In this document: piece by piece, positions 25,246-32,556 of the stretch
Numbering within the stretch: the stretch's first letter is position 1
Layout of the letters: each line of letters opens with the position of its first letter
Source of the DNA: an uncultured Lachnospiraceae bacterium
GTDB lineage: Bacteria; Bacillota; Clostridia; Lachnospirales; Lachnospiraceae
Length of the DNA: 35,787 nt
NCBI GenBank assembly: GCA_946538445.1
Contig: CAMNGO010000003.1
Span: forward strand, 1-35,787
Reading direction: 5' to 3'
Notes under the pieces: model-generated
Databases searched by the model: none
Told to the model about the DNA's origin: nothing
What the model saw: only the letters and a program-made list of their open reading frames with translations
Position numbers and translations under genes: made by a program

Positions 25246-25275
25246 ATATTACAATATTACTAATTAATGTAATAT
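25246..25275. promoter_or_regulatory. Operator-like repeat cluster downstream of the adhesin promoter
   Basis: ATATTAC occurs at 25246-25252 and 25254-25260, and its reverse complement GTAATAT at 25269-25275. The second and third copies form a palindrome with an 8-base centre. The position, about +6 to +35 of the predicted transcript, suits a repressor. No candidate regulator is adjacent. Confidence 0.4.
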
Positions 25276-25354
25276 CTGAGCAAGGAGGTGGAGATACCAT
25301 AGGTCATAGGAATGTGCGAGTCAGCGAGGAATAATGGAAAGAGAGGTTAAGTAT

Positions 25355-28300
25355 ATGCATCGTACATGGAAGAAGATCCTTGCATTAACGATAGCAGCGG
25401 TTCTTCTGTTAGGCAGCAGCAGTCTGTCCTGGACTACAGAATCCGCTTACGCTTCCCAGGTGCAGGATCAACAGGATGAACTTACCTCAGATAAAACGGT
25501 CAAAAGGACTGACGGACATGCCACGGAGAAAGAATCGGACAATGAAGATAATGAAGATAGCTCAGAAGGAAATACCAAAGAATCTTTGTCAGAAAGTGAC
25601 AAATCGGAAGAAAGCACATCAGATGAAAAAACTACTGAAGAAGGGTCTTCCGAAGAAGAGCAAGGGCAAGGGGACTCTTCTGAAGAGAAACAGCCTGAAG
25701 AACTGTCTTCCGAAGACAAATCTACCGAGGAGAAATCATCGGAAGGTACCTCAGCTGAAGAGTCTTCCACCCAGCCGTCACCGGAAGAAGCAAGCTCGGA
25801 AGAAACGATTCTTAAAGACAAAGAGAATTATACCCTCCTGTCCTCATCCGGACCGCACAACGTGGATATGCCCAATGTCACCAGCCATTATTTCCGGCTT
25901 CAGAGAGACAGTAAAAAGGTCAGCTCCGCTTCCGGCACATACCTTAAAGTAGTGGGTAATGTCAATGAAGCCTCCAGGTATATTTCCACTGAGATGGCAG
26001 ATGGGGCACTCTACAGTTTTACACCTCGAAAAACTTCCTCCACCACGGTATCTGTCGGAGGTGGAAGCGGGGGAAGCATCTCTTTAACCGCAGTAGCGGG
26101 AACAAACAGGCAACGCTTTGGAGATGTCTATGACGCTGTAAAAGCAGGCCGCATCAGCAGCAAGGTGTTCAACCTGTCAAAATGTTCCGACAATCCTTAT
26201 GCCCTGTATACCAATGTAGGCACCTGGTATGATACTTCCACAAGAAAAACCTATTCCGTGGACATGAAGATGGAGGTGACCGGGTATCTGTTTCCCTCCG
26301 AGAAGATTCGGAAACAGCTGTATAATAATTATACGGCACCTTATGTGGGATTCAACAGCAACATGATTGGAATCACTGTCATGGGGACGGATTATGTGCA
26401 GACTGCTTTAACCTTCTATTATCATGGAACAAGCACTGAGATATCCAATCTGCATGGTGTGATTCAATTCTGTGATGTGGATGCACAGCAGGGTGTGGAT
26501 TTTGGAAGCGGTTTTCAGAAGATTATTATGTTCAATACCTCCGGATCTCATTTGCAGTATAATCCTTCAGGTATCATGGGAAGCAGCCACGGATATGTCT
26601 CCAGCCGGACGGTGGAAAACGTGAAATCAGGGAATGCCAATACTACAGTCCTCGGAGTATTTACCGGATCAAAAGTATCCTGCCGCTGGACGATAGCAAA
26701 ATGTGACCACAAAGACACAGGTGGGTCTGCTTCCTACGGAGTGTCTTCCGGATTTGGAATTCCTGCCGACAGCACTCTGGCAAATGCCATCTCTTATTAC
26801 AAAAGTAACAGTACCGGTTTTTTGGGTATCTATACAGACTTAGGTCTGATTACTCTCCCTCCCAGGATTGACAAGAATGAATATAGTGGGAAGGTGGACT
26901 CTTCCAAGTCTGCCATCAATCAGAAAGAGATGAGCCTTGCTGACCGGGAGGAGGAGATGACTTTTGTGCTGGCCTCAGCCGCGGCATCCCCCTCTGACAT
27001 TACGAAAGCCAAATATATCACCTACAACATAACAGATACATTGGAAGCTGCATTTTCCCTGAAAGAGGATGGAGTGAAAGTATATACCGAAAAATCAGTC
27101 GAGAATTCGTCGAACACCTACAGTGATGTGACCGGACAGTTCACCGTTACGGTCAGCAATCAGGCGGACCACCGTACCAAGATTGTGGTAGCGGCAAAGG
27201 CAGACTCCCTTAATATGGCATCATTCTACGGAAGAACCTATTACGTTCACATCCCGGTAAGGATTCGGACCGAGGAAGAACTGGAAGCTTTTGGTCTGTC
27301 CCTTTCGAACTGGTATCAGAAGGATGAGTCCCTCGGGAAAGCGATCGGAAGCAAGCAAAGCTATCGAGGCCTTATCGCCGTCGGAAACAATTCTCAACTC
27401 TATGTAGTATCCAATCAAGGCACTTCGAATACTTTGACCAGTCCCACTAACGGAGTGCGCATTCCCATGCGTGTCTTAATCCGTAAGTATGGGGATGACA
27501 AAGAAACACCGGTAAAAGGAGTGACCTTCGCCTTATATGGCGGGGAACCGGGAAAGGATAATGACGGGAAAAAACCTTTGATGACCGCAGTGACAGATGA
27601 AGAAGGTTATGCATGTTTTGAACCGCAGACAGGATCATTTTTTAATGCCTCCTATGGGGACGGACCCTATTATATCGCGGAGCTTTCTGTTCCGGACCAA
27701 TATAAAGATATATGGAGTCCTTCGGTTGATGCTGATTGGAAATATGTGATTGAGAAGCTTCCTGATCTTTCCCTTTTGGAGAAAAGAGAAGATATGATCA
27801 CGAAAATCATTACCAAGGATGAAGGCTATCTGGATCATACTCTAAGGAATCATGAGAAAGAAAATAAAGAGAATTCCGTGAGAGCTTATAAGAAGAGCAG
27901 TGATACCGGAGAATACCTGGGAGGAGCACAGTTCGTGCTTTCCGAGTGGTCCGAGAAAAAGGGAGAATATGTCGAGTTAATGCCTCTGACTGAAGGCAAG
28001 GATGAGAATGGAGATATCTATTACAGTAATGGAGCTCCTTTCCGTAACACCATGGACAATCTCGGCAGATATAAGGTGCTGGAAACCAAGGCACCTGCAG
28101 GATGTCTCCTGGCTCATGATGCCTGGGAGTTCACCATGGGAGAGGAAACGGAAAAGATTGTCCACACCTTCGATAATGCATTGCAAAAGGTGGCTTTGGA
28201 GATCCTGAAAAAGGGAGAAGACGGTAAGCTGCTTCCTAAGGTAGTCTTCCAGGTAAAAGCCGCAGAGGACATATATGCTCCATGGGCATCAGAAGAATCC

Positions 28301-30277
28301 GGGGACAAAAGCAGCTCCCTCCTTGTATCCAAAGGTACGGTGGTTGATACCATTACAACTGATGAGGAAGGGATTGCAAAAAGTACAGAGGGTCACGAAC
28401 TGTATGTGGGAGAGTATCTGGTCGAGGAGATCCAAGGAGCAGAGGACTACGTAATGAGCACTGAGCCTCATAGAATCAGTCTGGAGTACTCGTCTGAGAT
28501 CAAGGAACCGGTAATCCTGCATCAGATTAGTCTGAGCAACCCCAGGATGCAGCCTGCTATGGCTGTGGCAAAGCTTGCTGACCACACAGTAAATCCGGTG
28601 GGAGAGGATGTGAAGTTCAATCGAACCAGCGGACGTTACGAAGAAGAAAAGGTGGATGGCATCTATAACAGTGAGGAAACCGTTGATTTTACAATTACTG
28701 TGACCAATACCGGAAATGTAGACTTGCTTGATCTTAGACTGGAAGATTCCATGGATGAACTTAGTGAAGAACAGGGATACAGTCTGAAAGAATTTGTGCA
28801 GGAGGAGGCCTCCTGTTTCCAGATACCTAAAGAGGGCTATTATGTATCTGAGAAAGGGAACAAAGTAACCGTTTCCTATGAGAATGATAATCCCATGAAT
28901 CTCATATTGGACCGGCTTCCGGTACAGGATTCCGTAAAAGTCCATTTCCTCACAAAAGTCAAAAAAGGAGCAGCAAATGTATATCATCTGAAGAATGATG
29001 TGAAACTGACCGCCAGATACCAGGCAGTACAGGGAAACGATGTGGAACTGAAATTAAAGGATGTTCCCACGGAAGATTTATTGGACGAAGATGGAAATCC
29101 TCTGACAGAAGACTGGGATCACATCAATATCCCGGGTGAACCGGCCGCTAAGGTTGCAAAACTTGCAAATAAAACCACAGGAGCTGTTCTGAAAGACGGT
29201 CGCTATGAAGGGAGGAAAAAGGAAGGCCTGTATGAATATGGGGAAAATGTAGATTTCACACTTACCGTAACCAATTCCGGCACAGCAGAACTATACCAGA
29301 TTCTGGTGAAGGACACACCGGAATCCGAATTGTACGAATCTCTGGAAAGCGGATCCATTCAGCTGGCAGAAGGAACATTCATTACAGAACAAGGCCATGA
29401 AGTGCATGCAGTGACCAAAGAACAGGAAGATAAGAGAAGTTACGGACTCTTGTTGGACACCTTATCTGCCGGTGACAGCGTAGAACTCCATCTCATCGGG
29501 AAGGTAAAATCCGGTGCCAAGGCAGCGACATCTCTCAGAAACCATGTTGTGATATCCGCGGAATATCAGGCAAGAATAGACAGTTTTATCTCTGTTCCCC
29601 ACACCCCGGAGATGGAAGACGAGGATACCATCGGCATCGCTACTCCGAATCTGGTCATCGCCAAACTTGCTGATAAGACCAAGGGAGTTAAATTAAAGAA
29701 GGGAAGATATACAGGAACCAAGAAACCCGGTACCTATCAGGCAGGAGACAGTGTGATCTTCAGCTTAAATATCACTAATAATGGAAAGGGAACGGCCAAG
29801 GAGCTTGTAATTACAGAGCACCCATCCGGAAAACTGACCAAATACGTAAGCCCTGTAGGATATCAGGTAAATGAGGGTGATACTCTCACCACAGCCAAGG
29901 GGAATACCGTCGAAGTGAAAAGTGTCTCCGCAGATAAGGTTACTCTAGATCAGCTTCTCCCCGGAGACTCTGTGGAGATATGCTATGAATGTAAAGTAAG
30001 ACAACAGATAAAAACTGTGCGGAACCTGAAAAACCAGGCCAGGGTAACGGGAAAGAATCCGGACGGCAGTAAGATTCCTGACACACCGGAGATGAAGGAT
30101 GAAGACAACATACATCTGAAAAAGATTTCCCCTCCATCCTCCAAATCACCAGCTTATCCCTCCTCCTATCCTAAGACCGGAGACAGTAGTAACACGGCAG
30201 TAAATCTGGCTATAGCAGGTTTGGCACTGCTGGGCATCTTGTATTCTGTCCGCAGACGGAGGAAACATAGCTCTTAA
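25355..30277 (+). CDS. Large sortase-anchored SpaA/DUF11-type surface adhesin
   Basis: This is a 1640-residue secreted, cell-wall-anchored protein. ATG 25355 is chosen over ATG 25334, because GAGAGG (25341-25346) lies 8 bases upstream and the product then starts with a signal peptide: MHRTWKK, a hydrophobic core and a likely cleavage after AYA (residue 33). Residues ~40-160 are Ser/Glu/Asp/Lys low complexity. Residues ~160-700 form a beta-rich body, probably the ligand-binding and isopeptide-forming region. Three SpaA/Cna-B-like modules follow (about 706-832, 842-939, 946-1064; for example GGAQFVLSEW, YKVLETKAPAG). Then come three DUF11-like repeats (about 1070-1222, 1264-1407, 1432-1586). 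The C-terminus has sorting signal YPKTG (1605-1609), a hydrophobic segment and RRRRKHSS. No sortase or pilin backbone gene is adjacent. A surface adhesion role is inferred from architecture. Confidence 0.85.
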   Translation: MHRTWKKILALTIAAVLLLGSSSLSWTTESAYASQVQDQQDELTSDKTVKRTDGHATEKESDNEDNEDSSEGNTKESLSESDKSEESTSDEKTTEEGSSEEEQGQGDSSEEKQPEELSSEDKSTEEKSSEGTSAEESSTQPSPEEASSEETILKDKENYTLLSSSGPHNVDMPNVTSHYFRLQRDSKKVSSASGTYLKVVGNVNEASRYISTEMADGALYSFTPRKTSSTTVSVGGGSGGSISLTAVAGTNRQRFGDVYDAVKAGRISSKVFNLSKCSDNPYALYTNVGTWYDTSTRKTYSVDMKMEVTGYLFPSEKIRKQLYNNYTAPYVGFNSNMIGITVMGTDYVQTALTFYYHGTSTEISNLHGVIQFCDVDAQQGVDFGSGFQKIIMFNTSGSHLQYNPSGIMGSSHGYVSSRTVENVKSGNANTTVLGVFTGSKVSCRWTIAKCDHKDTGGSASYGVSSGFGIPADSTLANAISYYKSNSTGFLGIYTDLGLITLPPRIDKNEYSGKVDSSKSAINQKEMSLADREEEMTFVLASAAASPSDITKAKYITYNITDTLEAAFSLKEDGVKVYTEKSVENSSNTYSDVTGQFTVTVSNQADHRTKIVVAAKADSLNMASFYGRTYYVHIPVRIRTEEELEAFGLSLSNWYQKDESLGKAIGSKQSYRGLIAVGNNSQLYVVSNQGTSNTLTSPTNGVRIPMRVLIRKYGDDKETPVKGVTFALYGGEPGKDNDGKKPLMTAVTDEEGYACFEPQTGSFFNASYGDGPYYIAELSVPDQYKDIWSPSVDADWKYVIEKLPDLSLLEKREDMITKIITKDEGYLDHTLRNHEKENKENSVRAYKKSSDTGEYLGGAQFVLSEWSEKKGEYVELMPLTEGKDENGDIYYSNGAPFRNTMDNLGRYKVLETKAPAGCLLAHDAWEFTMGEETEKIVHTFDNALQKVALEILKKGEDGKLLPKVVFQVKAAEDIYAPWASEESGDKSSSLLVSKGTVVDTITTDEEGIAKSTEGHELYVGEYLVEEIQGAEDYVMSTEPHRISLEYSSEIKEPVILHQISLSNPRMQPAMAVAKLADHTVNPVGEDVKFNRTSGRYEEEKVDGIYNSEETVDFTITVTNTGNVDLLDLRLEDSMDELSEEQGYSLKEFVQEEASCFQIPKEGYYVSEKGNKVTVSYENDNPMNLILDRLPVQDSVKVHFLTKVKKGAANVYHLKNDVKLTARYQAVQGNDVELKLKDVPTEDLLDEDGNPLTEDWDHINIPGEPAAKVAKLANKTTGAVLKDGRYEGRKKEGLYEYGENVDFTLTVTNSGTAELYQILVKDTPESELYESLESGSIQLAEGTFITEQGHEVHAVTKEQEDKRSYGLLLDTLSAGDSVELHLIGKVKSGAKAATSLRNHVVISAEYQARIDSFISVPHTPEMEDEDTIGIATPNLVIAKLADKTKGVKLKKGRYTGTKKPGTYQAGDSVIFSLNITNNGKGTAKELVITEHPSGKLTKYVSPVGYQVNEGDTLTTAKGNTVEVKSVSADKVTLDQLLPGDSVEICYECKVRQQIKTVRNLKNQARVTGKNPDGSKIPDTPEMKDEDNIHLKKISPPSSKSPAYPSSYPKTGDSSNTAVNLAIAGLALLGILYSVRRRRKHSS
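28560..30110 (+). repeat. Three tandem DUF11-like protein repeats in the adhesin
   Basis: Each repeat begins with a VAKLA-type strand (KLADHT, KLANKT, KLADKT), continues with GRY and GxY motifs, then a VDFTITVTN-like core (VDFTLTVTN, VIFSLNITN), and ends with a GDSV/QDSV turn and LKN or LRN before a final strand. The starts are near 28562, 29146 and 29651. The DNA has diverged, so the duplication is old. The conserved Lys at the start and Asn near the end are placed as in isopeptide-bonded surface domains, but a bond is unproven. Confidence 0.7.
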
Positions 30278-30315
30278 TTTAATCTTGAGTTTCAGAAAAA
30301 ATCTGATAAACACAA

Positions 30316-30346
30316 AAATGCCGGTTCGTAAGAACCGGCATTTCTT
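30316..30346 (+). terminator. Terminator after the adhesin gene
   Basis: AAATGCCGGTTC (30316-30327) and GAACCGGCATTT (30332-30343) form a perfect 12-bp stem around GTAA, ending in a short T-tract. Confidence 0.9.
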
Positions 30347-30510
30347 AAAAGAGAGAAAAGTATGAAAAATTTTTTATCAAAAACTTTTTTGTTTTGATGG
30401 CTTCATTATACATGATAAATCTTTTTTATGTTTTAATGAAAAATAAAGAAATACCGGATAAAATTCTGAAGAAGTTCTTACATTCTTTTCCAACTTTCCA
30501 CAAATTCAGC

Positions 30511-30539
30511 TTGACTTTATACTTTCCCAGTGATATTAT
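30511..30539 (+). promoter_or_regulatory. tRNA-Pro promoter
   Basis: TTGACT at 30511-30516, a 17-base spacer and TATTAT at 30534-30539 preceded by TGA (extended -10). The tRNA begins 10 bases after the -10 element. Confidence 0.75.
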
Positions 30540-30549
30540 TGTTTGGTAT

Positions 30550-30623
30550 CGAGGCGTGGCTCAGTTTGGTAGAGCGCTGCGTTCGGGACGCAGAGGCCGT
30601 GGGTTCGAGTCCCGTCGCCTCGA
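30550..30623 (+). tRNA. tRNA-Pro, anticodon CGG
   Basis: This is a 74-base cloverleaf with acceptor stem CGAGGCG (30550-30556) and CGCCTCG (30616-30622), discriminator A at 30623, D-arm GCTC/GAGC, anticodon stem CTGCG/CGCAG with loop TTCGGGA (anticodon CGG, reading CCG) and T-arm GGTTCGAGTCCC region. CCA is not encoded. The gene has its own promoter and a terminator-like hairpin after it. Its 3' end is the likely integration site of the element that follows. Confidence 0.96.
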
Positions 30624-30631
30624 TTAGGGTT

Positions 30632-30678
30632 AATCCTGGGAGTGGCTTAAACAGTCACTCCTGGGATTTTGTTTTTTT
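30632..30678 (+). terminator. Terminator after tRNA-Pro
   Basis: AATCCTGGGAGTG (30632-30644) pairs with CACTCCTGGGATT (30656-30668), giving 11 of 13 pairs with a central 2x2 mismatch, followed by TTG and seven T residues. Confidence 0.8.
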
Positions 30679-30687
30679 CCCGGGCGG

Positions 30688-30727
30688 CTTGAGTCAAGTC
30701 AAAATTGACTTGACGACTTGACTCAAG
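30688..30727. repeat. Nested inverted repeat between tRNA and integrase
   Basis: CTTGAGTCAAGTC (30688-30700) is the exact reverse complement of GACTTGACTCAAG (30715-30727). Inside it, GTCAAGTCAA (30693-30702) and TTGACTTGAC (30705-30714) form a second perfect palindrome. The unit GTCAAG/CTTGAC thus occurs several times in 40 bp. It could be the integrase terminator, or recombinase or excisionase binding sites close to the attachment site. Confidence 0.6.
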
Positions 30728-30736
30728 TAATCAGCT

Positions 30737-31975
30737 TCACAAAGCACGATCGAGCTTAAAGTCCAAAAGATTATCTACTCTTCTCTGCTTTTCAGCCGAT
30801 GACTTTCTGTCAAAGTGGTAATAATTTTCAGATGTATTGATGTCAGTATGCCCCATAAGTGAGATTACCAGGTTTTTGTCAAAACCTGCATCGAGAATAA
30901 TGCTGCAGAAAGTCTTCCGGATCTTGTGTGTGGATTTCTTTTGCAGACCACAACTGTCACATATCCGATAAAGTCTTTTTCTTAATGTTTCCGCAGTCAT
31001 ACGCTCTCCGGAGGAATTGGTTGCCAGATATTCCGTAAATGGCCTTAATTTCTTCAACGTCGTAATGATCCAGGCATAATCGGCAGGGATAAAGGCTTTT
31101 CGGAATCCGGCTTCCGTCTTTGGGGAATCCTTCACATCGTAATGATATTTCCCGTTTTCATCCCGCCACTTCGTCTGCGTTCTCTTTACTTCGAAACAAG
31201 TATCAGACAAAAAATCACTGTATTTCAGTGTGGACATCTCTCCGACTCTTAATCCGGTCAGGATCATCAGAAGAAGACAAAGGTTATGGACATCCTGATG
31301 GTCAAGCAGGTACTGAATAAGTACCGGTAGTTCACGGTCTGTGAATACCTGTGACACTGGACTTTTATGAACTTTTCTTGGATGAACTTCCAACTCAGAA
31401 AATACATCGGCATAACTGTAATCAATCAGCCTATCCCGACGTGCCCTTTTCAGGATATTCTTTGTCAAAGTTTTCATACTTGAAAAGGCTCTGCTGGTCA
31501 ACCTAAGATTCCCAACAGATTCTTCTAAAAAATCAACCATACCTTCCATAGAAATATCAGATATTCTTTTCGTGTTCCACTCCTGATTTGTATAGAACCG
31601 TTTGAAATCAGAATCATATCTGTTGACTGTGGCTTTTGATACGTTACCGTAGTCAATTAATTTTTCTCTGAATCTGTAATATACCTCTTCGAAAGTAAGA
31701 TCACCATCTTCTTCTCTGATATTCTCAATTAGAAAATCCTCCAGTGCCTTTCTTGTTTTCCTGGCGATTTGCCTCTTCCCTTTTGGTTTTGTCGGATCTT
31801 TAATATTTGTTACATAGTAACCTCGCTTATTCTGCCATATGGCATAAGGATGTTTTTTCAAGATCTGAGCTCTTTTATTCTGTATCATGTCTTGCTTTAC
31901 AGCAGCTGCAATCTCATGACTTATTATACCACTTTCCGCCCAGGTTTTAATTAAAGAATTGAGGTCCTCCTTCAT
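30737..31975 (-). CDS. int: Tyrosine-family site-specific integrase
   Basis: This 412-residue tyrosine recombinase is expected to insert and excise the element at tRNA-Pro. An N-terminal segment (KKHPYAIWQNKRGYYVTNI) resembles an arm-binding domain. A core-binding SAM-like domain follows (TFEEVYYRFRE to LKRARRDR). The catalytic domain contains ILTGLRVGEMSTL (Arg), HKIRKTFCSIILDAG (HxxR), LMGHTDINTSENYYHFDR (His and nucleophile Tyr). All catalytic residues are present, so it looks intact. ATG 31975 is preferred because AAAGGA lies about 10 bases upstream on the minus strand. A longer version starting at TTG 32041 (434 residues) lacks any ribosome binding site but cannot be excluded. Confidence 0.93.
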   Translation of the reverse strand: MKEDLNSLIKTWAESGIISHEIAAAVKQDMIQNKRAQILKKHPYAIWQNKRGYYVTNIKDPTKPKGKRQIARKTRKALEDFLIENIREEDGDLTFEEVYYRFREKLIDYGNVSKATVNRYDSDFKRFYTNQEWNTKRISDISMEGMVDFLEESVGNLRLTSRAFSSMKTLTKNILKRARRDRLIDYSYADVFSELEVHPRKVHKSPVSQVFTDRELPVLIQYLLDHQDVHNLCLLLMILTGLRVGEMSTLKYSDFLSDTCFEVKRTQTKWRDENGKYHYDVKDSPKTEAGFRKAFIPADYAWIITTLKKLRPFTEYLATNSSGERMTAETLRKRLYRICDSCGLQKKSTHKIRKTFCSIILDAGFDKNLVISLMGHTDINTSENYYHFDRKSSAEKQRRVDNLLDFKLDRAL

Positions 31976-32189
31976 GTGTTCGAAATCCTTTCTATAGATT
32001 TCTAAACAATATGGAAAGATTATCGAATCATACTTTTTCAAGAGAGAATATAGTATTACCAGAGAATGGAAACCAGAAAAATGAAAAACGAAAATGTCAT
32101 CATATTATGCTTGTAAGTGATCAGTATTATAAGGAGATGACATCGTAGAAGAATGTATTATCAGAAATTGTTGGCATACCTTTTTGGTA

Positions 32190-32440
32190 ATCGTTCCCTC
32201 TCAATCAATAGAATTGAGGCACGATGGCTTACGTGGTTAAGTATGAGTAACCCGTTGGATTAGATAATCGCAGTTGTGATATACCTGCAGGAAATGACAA
32301 ATATCACACCGTTCTTTTCCCAAACGGTAGTGGATTATGGGATAAGAATTGCTGTGTAAGCACAGCTAAGGGCTCCGACTGGAAGACAGGGAGTATATTT
32401 TGCCGGAAAACCGGCTAACGAACTGAAGCAACTGTTTTTT
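32190..32440 (+). ncRNA. Candidate structured non-coding RNA in the mobile element
   Basis: No convincing gene lies here, but the + strand packs many short perfect stems. They are ATCGT/ACGAT (32190-32194, 32221-32225) enclosing a TCAAT/ATTGA hairpin, TGTGATAT/ATATCACA (32275-32282, 32301-32308), ACCGTT/AACGGT (32308-32313, 32323-32328), GCTGTG/CACAGC with TAAG loop (32351-32366) and GCCGG/CCGGC with AAAA loop (32402-32415). CAGTTG (32271-32276) can pair with CAACTG (32429-32434), closing the last four hairpins, and six T residues follow at once. This looks like a ~170-250-nt folded RNA with its own terminator. Alternatively it is a decayed small gene: a frame from ATG 32224, stopped by TAA at 32248, stays open to 32418. 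I know no matching family. Confidence 0.35.
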
Positions 32441-32465
32441 AAAATTTGTCACTATTATCTTTGTG

Positions 32466-32508
32466 TTGCCATAGAGGGGAAGGACATGGGACTTCCCCTC
32501 TATGGCAA
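32466..32508 (+). terminator. Long perfect hairpin upstream of the second recombinase
   Basis: TTGCCATAGAGGGGAAG (32466-32482) and CTTCCCCTCTATGGCAA (32492-32508) form a perfect 17-bp stem with a 9-base loop. Only CACCTTTT follows, so it may be an imperfect terminator, an insulating hairpin for the gene at 32557 or a recombination site rather than a classic terminator. Confidence 0.5.
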
Positions 32509-32556
32509 TCACCTTTTAAATACGTTTTTTGTGACTAATCTGATGGAGGTGGTGAA

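Noticed and set aside
25283-25311. Riboswitch in the adhesin leader
   Set aside because: No match to c-di-GMP-I or other riboswitch cores that I know; only a Shine-Dalgarno-like run.
25476-25952. 158-codon lysine-rich frame inside the adhesin gene
   Set aside because: It is a shadow of the Ser/Glu-rich low-complexity region, with no start signals and no family resemblance.
30394-30627. Open frame of 77 codons running through the tRNA gene
   Set aside because: Its C-terminal part is simply the tRNA-Pro read as protein; there is no ribosome binding site.
32153-32263. 36-codon frame after AAGGAG at 32131-32136
   Set aside because: The ribosome binding site is 16 bases from the ATG, the frame overlaps the candidate RNA and I know no similar protein; kept only as a note.
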